From Promethearchaeota archaeon (GTDB lineage Archaea; Asgardarchaeota; Lokiarchaeia; Sigyniarchaeales; Promethearchaeaceae): a stretch of 10,106 nt of DNA. Positions within the stretch are counted from its first letter, which is position 1. Every line of letters begins with the position of its first letter. Positions 1 through 9,100 of this stretch are shown here, piece by piece. Where the stretch lies: the NCBI GenBank assembly GCA_014729055.1, contig WJKO01000136.1, positions 1 through 10,106 of the forward strand, in the 5' to 3' direction. The notes beneath the pieces are model-generated. The model was not told where the DNA came from. It did no database searches and worked only from the letters and a program-made list of their open reading frames with translations. The translations under genes and the position numbers were made by a program.

Positions 1-1059
1 GTGTTAAATCATGTCAGAAAAGAAAAGAAAGAAGAACTAAAAGAATCCCCTAAAAAAGAGGGTAAAAAAGTCAAAAAAGTTGTGAAAAAAAAGAAAAAGA
101 AAAGCAAAAAGGACATTAAAAAGATAGCAATGATAACAGTTGGAATTGGTGCAATTTTGGCTGTTGCATTGATTGGCGGTCTCGGACTTTCGCGTTTTGA
201 TGTCGGTGAGTCTCAAAATCCCGTAGGATATTATCAGCTTGAATTTTATACGTTAGATGAATCGGCAGACTTTGAGATACTAGTTACGAATGGCACTGAT
301 CTTAATCGCAGTTTTACGATCTCAAATGGCGCCTTTGCTCAAGGTGACGGAGATAAAAACTGTACCATAACGCTTTATGCTTCGGAACAGAGTTATGCAG
401 TGCTCATAGGAGATGGAATCAAGATATTTTCTCTTCCTATCGAATGTTCTGAAGATAGTAACAATCCGATTATAAATAGATTAGAGGCGATACCAAGACC
501 AACAGGAGTTGGAGCAGTAACAGCAGTCAAGATTGCCCAAGTACCGGAATCGGGACCATATACATATACAGATTTCGACCCCAGTTTAGGATATACAATT
601 ACAGAAGGGGAGTGGTATTCCATGTATCTCGAAATAGATTATGAACCCGGTGAAAGCGAACCTTGGGTTATAGGTGAACTTGAAGTAATTGTGGACTATG
701 TATTGGAAAACTATCCCCAATATGCAGTGACAAATGAATTAAGTATTACTAACTATGAAAGTCTCGGGCTCGTTATGGACTCGCATATAGAAAATGTATC
801 AGCTGCATACTTGTCGCATTTAGATGTAGAACAGTTCGAATACGATCCTGGTTCAGGTCTTGAAGATTTTACAAGCATGAAATTAGGGATTCTAAGAGCA
901 GATCCAGACCAAAACGATCACGTAACAGGATATTATTCGGAAGAAATACGGTTCAATGCTTCAGAATCGGTTCAACTACATTTTTGCTTATTTGATGGGA
1001 GCTTGGATGTTCCTTTTGATAGTTCATGGTCATATTATAAAATTGGAGGTTTTAGTTAG
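1..1059 (+). CDS. Single-pass membrane protein with lysine-rich cytosolic tail and outside domain; function unknown
   Basis: I do not recognise this 352-residue protein. Residues 1-41 are extremely basic (20 lysines, including a run of six at 29-34) and should stay in the cytosol by the positive-inside rule. Residues 41-64 form one hydrophobic membrane segment rich in Gly, Ala, Ile and Val. There is no signal-peptidase site, so it is probably a signal anchor. Residues 65-352 should lie outside: a mostly beta-like, acidic and Tyr-rich domain with five N-glycosylation sequons (N97, N102, N120, N265, N319) and three cysteines (C121, C149, C328). The start is a GTG at the first base of the window, so its ribosome binding site cannot be seen. 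The next in-frame ATG, at base 130, lies inside the membrane segment and would remove the basic tail, so GTG is preferred. The TAG stop touches the ATG of the next gene. A role as a surface subunit of a complex encoded by this cluster is inference. Confidence 0.9.
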   Translation: MLNHVRKEKKEELKESPKKEGKKVKKVVKKKKKKSKKDIKKIAMITVGIGAILAVALIGGLGLSRFDVGESQNPVGYYQLEFYTLDESADFEILVTNGTDLNRSFTISNGAFAQGDGDKNCTITLYASEQSYAVLIGDGIKIFSLPIECSEDSNNPIINRLEAIPRPTGVGAVTAVKIAQVPESGPYTYTDFDPSLGYTITEGEWYSMYLEIDYEPGESEPWVIGELEVIVDYVLENYPQYAVTNELSITNYESLGLVMDSHIENVSAAYLSHLDVEQFEYDPGSGLEDFTSMKLGILRADPDQNDHVTGYYSEEIRFNASESVQLHFCLFDGSLDVPFDSSWSYYKIGGFS

Positions 1060-3021
1060 ATGAGAAAATTTACTCTAAGAAGCTTTAAAAATAGATGTAA
1101 AAAGCAATATTTGAAACACTTTCTGCTGATAACAATGATTTTTAATCTTTGGTTACTAGGATTTGGAGCATATCACGCCAAATCTGATTGGGCTTTGACT
1201 CAATTCGTAAATGTCGGAATAACCGGGTGGATGGATGAGGATTATAATTATTTTTCAACAGAAGACACGATTCATAAAACTGCGACGACCAAAATTCAGA
1301 TTCGACCTCAAGAAAAGTATGATATGCCTTATCCCGTGACCTTAGTATTAACACAAGCGCGAAGCTTGGGCGATGCTGCAGTAGTTCCGGATTCATCGGG
1401 TGATTATTGGAGACCATTCACTGACAGTGAGGGCAATGAAAAATATTTTCAATGGTATGAGCAAGAATATCAATTCGACTTTATGGCATATACGGAAGCG
1501 ACTCCCCAGGAGCTCATGCCTTTGGTAACGTCAGAAACAAAGAAAGCACAATGGCTAAACTACTGGTATAATGATGCGTGGTGGCCTCGCTCAGTAGGCA
1601 AGATTAAGGAGAAGGGTTGGGGAGAATTACATTGCACTGCTGAATATAACGGTATGATTTATCCTGGCGATCTTGCAAAGATTTCAGAGAATAGACGACT
1701 GCAAATGGGTGCAGAGATCACATTAGCCTTGGGAGATGTTGCAATCTTTCCCGCAGAACGTGAAATAACCGATCAAGGTACGTTTTTGTTTGAAGGTACA
1801 TCGTACTATATCGACCAAGTAACCATGCTTGGCGAGGATACAGAATTAAGCTGTACACAAAGCGGGATCGTTAATAAGAATATCGTCGATAACCCAGGAA
1901 TTGCCGAAACGGAAAGTTCAACAGCCTATCCGCAAGAATTAGATGACGCTGAAAGAATTGCTAATGACGACCCAAATAATGAAATGCCCATGCCCGAGAT
2001 CTCAAAAGTCGCAGAAGGTACATTGATGGATTTCGATGCAGGGTTTGGATATATCACAGAAGACCTTTCCACGGGCGGAAGATTGCAGACTGTACTATCA
2101 TATGATCAAGGCGTTTCACTTGAAACTGAAGATGACCTTCCGGCGCGCACGAATTTTAGTCCCGATACAGCCATATTACCTTTTCCCAACACGAAATGTA
2201 ATTTCATGCTGGATATGGACATGACGCCGGTGCTTAATTATCGCACTGCCAAATTATATTATCAAAAATTTGAAAGTGTCGTGGTTAGGAAACATCATGT
2301 ATCAGGCGGTGGTCGAGAGGACAAAGTCGATGAATGCATCAATTATAGGGTGTCAGAAATGCAGAAATATATTACAAGGCGAGAGGTCAGAAATATTTAT
2401 TATATTCAGAGTTTCAATGTAAAAGTCTGTTTTGCGAGTATTTATGATTGGGAGCCCGAAGAGCAATATAGCGATCCACCAGAACCACCAGAAGAAGATG
2501 AAATTTTAGAAGCACTTCCCCCACCAAATGTCGGAGGAGAGACACATGTAGATGTATATCATCCTGATAGTCCTTCTTTATTCGAGATCATCATGGGACT
2601 TATGTTTGGTTGGATTCCATGGGAAATCATTGCGTTAATTGCTGTTGCGCTAGTGGTCGTATGCATAATATTATTCTTCATGAACCGGAAAGCGAAAAAG
2701 ACTCTAAAGGATCCAGTTAAATTAGGTGCACAAATGCAACAACAATATGCCGCAAATCCTATGTATGGTCCTCAACACACAATGCAAGGTCAAACAATGT
2801 ACCCTCAAACTCAAATGATACCCCAAGGAATACCTCAGCAGATGAACATGCCACAGCCACAAGTAGCACCAATTGCGCCGCCGCCGCCCGATAAAAAACC
2901 TAAGAATGTCGTTGTCAATATGGTAGATGTCGATGATTCCGTTCAAAAAGACATTCGTGGAATCATAGGACTGATTGTCGGCATTTGCACGTTAACCGTC
3001 GCAATAATGCTCTTGTTATAA
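1060..3021 (+). CDS. Large surface protein with aromatic-rich outside domain and tethered C-terminal membrane segment; function unknown
   Basis: This 653-residue protein matches no family I can name. A basic N-terminus (1-20) is followed by a membrane segment at about 20-40. No good signal-peptidase site is visible, so it is probably an anchor. Residues 41-505 form a large outside domain. Its 116-187 stretch is packed with aromatics, including seven tryptophans. Cysteines at 192, 265, 380, 426 and 457 could form disulfides. An acidic Pro-rich stretch (462-490) leads to a second membrane region, about 507-541 and clearest at 521-541, followed by basic NRKAKK. Residues 551-615 are a disordered Gln/Met/Pro-rich tether with a PPPP run at 607-610. 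A last membrane segment at 633-653 ends the protein, so the C-terminus sits at the membrane edge. GGAGG at 1045-1049 lies 10 bases before the ATG, inside the end of the upstream gene, which suggests translational coupling. It may be a scaffold or spike subunit; this is inference. Confidence 0.92.
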   Translation: MRKFTLRSFKNRCKKQYLKHFLLITMIFNLWLLGFGAYHAKSDWALTQFVNVGITGWMDEDYNYFSTEDTIHKTATTKIQIRPQEKYDMPYPVTLVLTQARSLGDAAVVPDSSGDYWRPFTDSEGNEKYFQWYEQEYQFDFMAYTEATPQELMPLVTSETKKAQWLNYWYNDAWWPRSVGKIKEKGWGELHCTAEYNGMIYPGDLAKISENRRLQMGAEITLALGDVAIFPAEREITDQGTFLFEGTSYYIDQVTMLGEDTELSCTQSGIVNKNIVDNPGIAETESSTAYPQELDDAERIANDDPNNEMPMPEISKVAEGTLMDFDAGFGYITEDLSTGGRLQTVLSYDQGVSLETEDDLPARTNFSPDTAILPFPNTKCNFMLDMDMTPVLNYRTAKLYYQKFESVVVRKHHVSGGGREDKVDECINYRVSEMQKYITRREVRNIYYIQSFNVKVCFASIYDWEPEEQYSDPPEPPEEDEILEALPPPNVGGETHVDVYHPDSPSLFEIIMGLMFGWIPWEIIALIAVALVVVCIILFFMNRKAKKTLKDPVKLGAQMQQQYAANPMYGPQHTMQGQTMYPQTQMIPQGIPQQMNMPQPQVAPIAPPPPDKKPKNVVVNMVDVDDSVQKDIRGIIGLIVGICTLTVAIMLLL

Positions 3022-3060
3022 ACCAAGAGCAAAAAAATAATTTTATTTTTTTTATTTTTC
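3008..3060 (+). terminator. Possible transcription terminator: hairpin over a stop codon plus T-rich run
   Basis: TGCTCTTG at 3008-3015 is perfectly complementary to CAAGAGCA at 3024-3031, giving an 8-base-pair stem with an 8-base loop that contains the TAA stop of the gene ending at 3021. The run at 3041-3060 is almost all T. The A-rich bases 3031-3040 could also pair with the T-rich bases 3043-3052. T-rich runs are known to end transcription in archaea, and a hairpin followed by T residues does so in bacteria. The T run starts about ten bases after the stem, so this is not a textbook bacterial terminator. It lies in the only gap between genes in the window, so it may split the cluster or merely reduce transcription downstream. 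I see no convincing TATA-type promoter for the gene at 3084. Confidence 0.45.
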
Positions 3061-3083
3061 AATTAAATGAGGAGAAAGACTAA

Positions 3084-5114
3084 ATGAGCACCCAAAAAGT
3101 TGAGCAATTGCGGAATAAACTATTAAAATTAAAAGCTCCCGAAGAGAAGATACCAAAGAACAGCGAATCAGCGGGTATTGGGGGCGAGAAAGGCAAAAGA
3201 CACAGAGAACGGCTGCCAGAGTATGTGAAATATGAACAAATCTCTGTGGGTAAATTCATCTGGCGGCATTTTTCAAAGAATTTATTATTATTTATCCTTG
3301 CAGGAACATTTATGATTTTTCTATTACCTTTATTTCAAGTTTCAGATGTTGTTACTAATTTTACATCAGATTCAGATAGTGCGGCATTTGTCATGATATT
3401 TATACCGTGGATATTACTCGCGGTGATAACATGGATAATGGCAATTAAACTAAATAAACACAGCAAACAAAACTGGCTTGCAACCATTGTCGTATGGATT
3501 ATCAAGATTCTGGCTCTACCCCTTATTTCGACCATCATAATCTATGGATGGGCTTTTTTCCAAGATTTTATGGTTCAAGGAATACAACCCAACGATGAAA
3601 CTACTCTTATATACATGCTGACTCATGGAGACTTCGTCGGCATTTTGAATACGGAAAGTTACGTTCAGACTATTAACATGTCGATGATAATAGCCCTTAT
3701 TCTTTATGATTGGTTCATTGCATTTTTATACGCTCTTTGGGTTCCCAGGTCGGGGATAGGGATCCTGGAGGAGGGCGTCAAGATGGAAGAAGAATTTAAG
3801 GAAGCCGAAGAAGCAGGAGAAGCCGAAATCCAATATATAGTGGAGGAGTATGAACAAGATGAACCGGAAGAATATGAATACGAATATGGATATGAATATG
3901 AGGACGAAGGAGAAAACCAAGAATATGAAAGGGAGGAAACTCAGCATATTGAAAATCCGGAAGAAGAATATCTAACAGAAGTTCAAGCGACAATAGACCA
4001 GCCGATTGAGGGTGAGATCGCTGCATTTACCACCCAAGTTGTAGTATCAAAAGATGGAAGGAATGTTGAGCAAGTTATTTTTTACGAAAATCAGCAAAAA
4101 AATATAATGAACCGCGGGTATATCTATTTCGGCATTTCACTCATCTTATTGATGCTAAATCCCATATATATTATTCCATTGTCAGCAATATTTGGCGCAA
4201 TTATAGGCGGAATTTGTAAAACAAAAACTCTCAAAATATATTCGGCAATACTCGGTATTCCATTATTTTCAATAATTATCACCAATATTACATTAGGTAG
4301 CATGAACTTCCTAGATCTTATTGCCCTTACATTCTCCTTGGAATGTATATGGAGTCTGAAGAAAGCAGAAGTGGGGGATGTTCTTATTGCTGCTGGTATA
4401 TTTATCTATTTATGGGTACTAATATACATTTTAGCCCCCGAAATTTATACAAGTGAATCTGATGCAATTGATTTGTTTTATATTATCATACCAATTTCCG
4501 CCGTAATGTCCTCACTTATGCTTCTATTAAAAAATATGATTCCATCTCAAAGTGATCGATGTGACTTCAATAAATTGAACTACCGATGGATTGAGCGAAA
4601 ATTATACAATCATAACAGGATCAACAATATTAATTTGTTTTCAATTGGGATGTTGGTCGTTTGTTCCACCGCAACGTGTATTATTTCATATATTTCTACC
4701 GAATCAATTTCCTTGTTATTCTTGAACCCCTATATAATAGTTATTTCTGCGGTACTGGGACTGATTTTTTCTAACACATTCATAATTAGCGCAGTTATAA
4801 GCGCGATACCGGGGATATTGACGTCCCTTATATTTATTGTCATAGAAAGTTCCTATACTGCCTATATACATGAATTAGTTATGTTTGTTCTAACATGCGT
4901 TATTGGGATATACTTGTTAATTGTGCGGCATAAAGACGCCAGCTTCACTGCAATTTTTATTACTGGCATCTTAATAACAATATATTTCAGCGCAATTCCC
5001 GTACCGTATGTAACCCAATTTTTGTACGTAAGTATTCCTACCGTGGTAATACTGCCGTGCAGTATCTTTATTCTTAATAATCTTAAAAAAATCAAAGGAG
5101 AAACGAGTTTATGA
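3084..5114 (+). CDS. Multi-pass membrane protein with acidic, Tyr-rich cytosolic loop; function unknown
   Basis: I do not recognise this 676-residue protein. The first 60 residues are hydrophilic and basic, so cytosolic. Membrane segments are visible at about 62-84, 100-121, 131-157 and 198-220. By the positive-inside rule the next loop (221-342) is then cytosolic. Residues 229-300 of that loop hold 33 Asp/Glu, only three Lys/Arg and nine Tyr, with an alternating Glu-Tyr run at 263-272. Residues 301-340 look like a few beta strands. A second hydrophobic half follows, with segments near 343-363, 364-378, 384-402, 408-420, 432-452, 462-483, 516-536, 541-562, 563-585, 595-613, 619-636 and 645-664; several of these boundaries are uncertain. 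The segment count resembles a channel or transporter, but no transporter signature is visible. GAGGAG at 3069-3074 lies nine bases before the ATG. The TGA stop overlaps the next ATG by four bases, a sign of translational coupling. Confidence 0.92.
   Translation: MSTQKVEQLRNKLLKLKAPEEKIPKNSESAGIGGEKGKRHRERLPEYVKYEQISVGKFIWRHFSKNLLLFILAGTFMIFLLPLFQVSDVVTNFTSDSDSAAFVMIFIPWILLAVITWIMAIKLNKHSKQNWLATIVVWIIKILALPLISTIIIYGWAFFQDFMVQGIQPNDETTLIYMLTHGDFVGILNTESYVQTINMSMIIALILYDWFIAFLYALWVPRSGIGILEEGVKMEEEFKEAEEAGEAEIQYIVEEYEQDEPEEYEYEYGYEYEDEGENQEYEREETQHIENPEEEYLTEVQATIDQPIEGEIAAFTTQVVVSKDGRNVEQVIFYENQQKNIMNRGYIYFGISLILLMLNPIYIIPLSAIFGAIIGGICKTKTLKIYSAILGIPLFSIIITNITLGSMNFLDLIALTFSLECIWSLKKAEVGDVLIAAGIFIYLWVLIYILAPEIYTSESDAIDLFYIIIPISAVMSSLMLLLKNMIPSQSDRCDFNKLNYRWIERKLYNHNRINNINLFSIGMLVVCSTATCIISYISTESISLLFLNPYIIVISAVLGLIFSNTFIISAVISAIPGILTSLIFIVIESSYTAYIHELVMFVLTCVIGIYLLIVRHKDASFTAIFITGILITIYFSAIPVPYVTQFLYVSIPTVVILPCSIFILNNLKKIKGETSL
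3870..3899 (+). repeat. Imperfect six-base tandem repeat (GAATAT-like, five units) encoding Glu-Tyr
   Basis: Five consecutive units, GAATAT, GAATAC, GAATAT, GGATAT and GAATAT, encode residues 263-272 of the multi-pass protein (Glu-Tyr pairs, one with Gly for Glu). Each unit is two codons, so gain or loss of units would keep the reading frame. The repeat sits in the acidic loop predicted to be cytosolic. The third-base and Glu-to-Gly differences show the units have begun to diverge, so this is not a fresh expansion. Confidence 0.7.
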
Positions 5115-6199
5115 AAAAGAAGTCTATAAAAAATAAAGCAATACTATATGCATTTGTATTATTATGCTTGCAAATAATGGTAGGATCCGTCAGTGCAACA
5201 GAGGATATTTTCGATTCCGCATCATTTAACAATGCAGGTTCAGTAATAACTTCCGATTTGGTTGACTGTGAAATGTGGTCTCTTTCACAAGGTCTTGCAA
5301 GCACGGACGAAATAATTTATGAAACAGGCGTAGGGGGCGAAATCGGGATCATATTTTCCAATAATTTGACTTGGATTACCGACCTACTTGAATATATCGA
5401 AAATACACATCGAGATATTGAAGATGATATATATAATCTACCCGTAAACCAATATTATTACGCCGCAACAATAGATAACCCCCTCAGCGAGCTCCTATAC
5501 AAGGATGTTACCCTTCCAACTTTGGGGCTATATGGCGACAAGGTATATTCACTTGTTCCTGGTGAGATGAATATGGATCAAGGCTGGATGTATGGTATTT
5601 CATATACCTATAAAAGTCTGAATTTCATTCATGTATCCGATATCTTTTCTGCATGTTATATTAGTGACATACCCGAGCCAACTATTCATAATTATGTAAG
5701 TTTAGATACTGAGTTTCAAAGCGTGGAAACAGGAGAACCTATAGAACTTAAATTTGAAGTCATCAACCAAGAATTCATCGATTCGAATTTATACATTTAC
5801 AAGGTCGAATTATGGATTTACGGAGGAGGATGTATCTCTGAATCATATATGAATACGAGATTAGTTGATGTTCCTTATATGTTTTCAATAGACTGTGATC
5901 AAACTTCGCAAGAATTGGACCATGTAAACATATACCCTAAAATTTATTTTTTTAACGGAACGGACGCCGAATATACCGAAGGATTTTCATTTACCCTTAA
6001 TGTGTATAATGACCGTGATATTATCCTATTTATCTCAATCGCAATTCCTATTGGTATTTTTTGCGTCATATATATACCAAGTCTGCGAACCCGCAGAAAA
6101 ATGGCTCTGCAAAATATGAAGATATTTCTCTCTTCAAAACGTGTAGAGGAAAAAATTGGAAAAGAAGAAAGTGAAGAAGATTTTATGGAGGAAATCTAA
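5111..6199 (+). CDS. Type I surface protein: signal peptide, outside domain, one membrane segment; function unknown
   Basis: This 362-residue protein has a clear Sec-type signal peptide: basic residues 2-9, a hydrophobic core at about 10-24, and a likely signal-peptidase cut after A29 in VSA-TED. C19 lacks the small residue a lipobox needs before it, so it is not a lipoprotein. Residues 30-302 should lie outside, apparently in two parts: about 30-185, and a beta-sandwich-like part at about 187-300 (strand patterns around IELKFEV and KVELWIY). Cysteines 53, 182, 241 and 262 could form disulfides; sequons are at N85 and N282. One membrane segment at about 303-323 is followed by a basic stop-transfer RTRRK and a charged cytosolic tail (326-362). 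AAAGGAG at 5094-5100 lies 10 bases before the ATG, inside the preceding gene, whose stop overlaps this start. Its topology fits a surface receptor or accessory subunit of the cluster; the family is not recognised. Confidence 0.93.
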   Translation: MKKKSIKNKAILYAFVLLCLQIMVGSVSATEDIFDSASFNNAGSVITSDLVDCEMWSLSQGLASTDEIIYETGVGGEIGIIFSNNLTWITDLLEYIENTHRDIEDDIYNLPVNQYYYAATIDNPLSELLYKDVTLPTLGLYGDKVYSLVPGEMNMDQGWMYGISYTYKSLNFIHVSDIFSACYISDIPEPTIHNYVSLDTEFQSVETGEPIELKFEVINQEFIDSNLYIYKVELWIYGGGCISESYMNTRLVDVPYMFSIDCDQTSQELDHVNIYPKIYFFNGTDAEYTEGFSFTLNVYNDRDIILFISIAIPIGIFCVIYIPSLRTRRKMALQNMKIFLSSKRVEEKIGKEESEEDFMEEI

Positions 6200-9100
6200 A
6201 TGAATAGAAAACAATTGAATTATATCAAATATATTGCCGGGGGAGCATTGACCCTCTATTTAGTGTTATTTGTATTGATGTATTCAGAACCCAACGTATC
6301 TGCCCTTACGTCGCAAGGAAGAGAGGGCGGATATTATTACGTTGGCATGGATCGAATCTCAACACATTGCGCGTACGCCGATGATGAGAATGAGCATTAT
6401 ATGTTGTATGCACATATCGGTTTGAGATTATATCAAGATCAACAGATGGTAAATTGGGTTCCTGACTTAATTTCCGAACTCGATTATTTTGAAATAAATC
6501 TCACGGTTGAATATGGAAACGTGTTTGCGACGGTCGGGGTTAAGAAGATTAGCGAAAGGGTGTATATCGACTTGGACGACGAGATAACACTGCATGCAAT
6601 ACAAGAAGAGAATGATATCCGAATTCCTGTTGCTGAAATCGAATATAGTATGCTCGGTATCGACAATCCGGTAATTAAAGATGTAAATGGCACGATCACA
6701 ACATATTTAGAAGTAAGCGACGGTATTGAAACGTCATTTATTTGCAGCGGTGAATTTAACGTGCAGCACCTCTACTTTGGCGGGACAACATTTTTCAAGT
6801 CAATCCTAATAATCCTCGCAGTTGGGTTTATCCTTACCTTTATTATTTTACTAAATAAAAGACATAATACCGATGTACTCAATAAATCCAGGGCACAAGC
6901 CGAAGAATTAAAAGAAGAGGGATTTTTACCGATATTCCGCGAAATTGGAGAGGTAAAAGTATATGCAATGGAAGCCGAAAAAGAAAAGAAAAAACGCGAG
7001 AAAGAAGCAACAATAAGAAGACATAAGAATGAAGATGTTGATTTTCTTGACCAGATCTCAGATCGAAAGCAGCGAATCAGTATTCCTGGTTATTACGATT
7101 CGAATCTTACGTTTAATCGGTATATTTTCCACGTCGCGGTAATCTTTGCCGGACTAATGGCAAGTATAGCAGGACTGATAAATTATTTTATGAGACAACC
7201 CGTGATGACACAATTTCCGTTTTTGTTTATTGTCTATGTCGGGATAGCCGGGATTGCAGTTGTAGTCTTGATATCCATGCTTATTGCGCTACCATTGACA
7301 AAAGCGCCCAAAATTGGCATTGATGACATTGAAAAAGTAGTCACCTCTCTTGATACCGGGGAAGAACAAAAGTCAGCATTTTCGACCGAAGTAATTGAAC
7401 ACCTCGATGAGACCAGAGCAAAAACCGAATATAAGATTGCAGACTATACCGTTGTTAAAATAATTAATGCAGCGGTGATGATTGGGACTGTTGTTTTCTG
7501 TATGTTTGATTTGCAGATGTTTACGGCAGACTATTATAAGACCATCTTTGGTCCCGTTGACTTTTTAACTCTTATTACCGATTTTAATTTAATCATTACG
7601 AGTATTCAAACTCATGTGCCGGAGATCTTATTGTTATTCATGATGATAGTTATTCTTGGGATGACATTAAAATCATCCTTTATCAAGCAATACTCGATTA
7701 TTGCAAATATTGCGATTCTGGTTACTTTGTATCAAGGATTTCATATTATGGGGATAGCAACGCCGACATGGTTGATTTTTCCAATCATCTGGGGTGCGTG
7801 TTACTTCCTATTTGCTGTGCTAATCGTACCACGTCAGAACTCGCCTTCCCATGCGTATCAATCACTTATTTCCGATAAATCCACATGGCATAGCAATACG
7901 ATACTATACCTATCTGAGAGAATTCACAGCCAGCGGGGTTACATATATGCGGGTGTTTTACTAAGCCTTTTATTGATCGAACCATTTACGACCGAGTTTT
8001 CACCTAGTCATTTGAGGTTTATTGTAATAAATGTAGCCCCGTTCATCATTGCACTATTTATTGATTCGTTTTTCTTTTATACGAGGAAGAAAACCCATCA
8101 TTCATTTAATAAGGGAAAACTAATGTCCATAATTATGATCATTCTCTTTATGCTTACATGTCTTGATATTTATATGATATATACCTACCGAAATCAATTC
8201 TTCATGGTTAATTTTTGCTGTGAACTTTTCCTTGGCATGAAGATTTTGTTCGGGCTATCCGGCGACAAGAAAAAGGCAGTGGAATCTATGTCCGTAATTA
8301 CCGAGCAAAAGCCAAACAAATTGACCGAGAAATGGCTGTTTAAGATAGACTTGCTCTTTTATCCGCATAATTATGAGAAATATGACAAAGAAACTCGGGG
8401 TATTTGGGGGTGTTTGGATAATTTAGGTGAGAAAAACCCGCTCTTTTCTGGTGTTCTTGGCATTCAATTCCTTGGTAAAATCATGGATTTTGTCAGAAAG
8501 TTTATGTTAATTGAAGTATGTGCAATCTTTGAAATCTGGTTGGGATTCTTTTCCTCTTATTTAGCAGGAGACGTTGTCAGTGTGTTGAATGAAATGACAA
8601 TATCGATCGGACTTACCTTAGTATTTGTAGTCATTGGATTATACTTTAAGAAATCGGGGGGATATCACTATAAATTCTCAATTGACCTTATTCTTTTATT
8701 GTTTATCATACCAATGGGCACAGTGATATGGTGGTTGTATTGTATATTGACCATTATCGTGTTTATAGAATTAGTGATTACAATTTTAGTATTTAGTTTG
8801 GTAAAGTCAACCGGAATTGAAGCGGTTAATGCAATTCTATCGGCAGGCAAAAACAATGTGGGGAACCCAGTGGCTTCAGTCTTGGAAATGCTGAGTTATA
8901 TGTTAAGTTTCGCCGGGATCTTGGGGCTTTGCTCGGCTATGAATATTATCGCAGGTTATATTACTCAATCTTTGACCGATCTGATTTATATCGTGAGCGT
9001 CGTTTGTTTGGTATTGCATATATTTACCTCTGAATTGTTGAAAAAGGACAAAAAAGAGCTGCACGCGGTACATTTTGCGGCAATCATTATCTCAGCGGTA

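Noticed and set aside
2036..2224. A 62-residue forward open frame inside the second gene
   Set aside because: It is out of frame within a well-supported long gene and lacks a convincing ribosome binding site.
3022..3083. A riboswitch, small RNA or CRISPR-like repeat in the intergenic gap
   Set aside because: The gap is only 62 bases, mostly A and T, with one simple stem and no repeated units; a terminator-like element explains it better.
3726..4026. Two minus-strand open frames opposite the acidic loop
   Set aside because: Phe/Ile/Leu-rich translations arise from the reverse complement of the Glu/Tyr codons; the forward frame is a strong gene with its own ribosome binding site.
5111..5200. 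Possible lipoprotein signal around C19 of the type I surface protein
   Set aside because: The residues before the cysteine are Leu-Leu, which does not fit a lipobox; a normal signal-peptidase site after A29 fits better.
6200..6800. Possible heme or metal-binding cysteines in the outside domains
   Set aside because: No CxxCH motif or clustered Cys/His set is present; the spacing of C57 and C182 fits a disulfide better.
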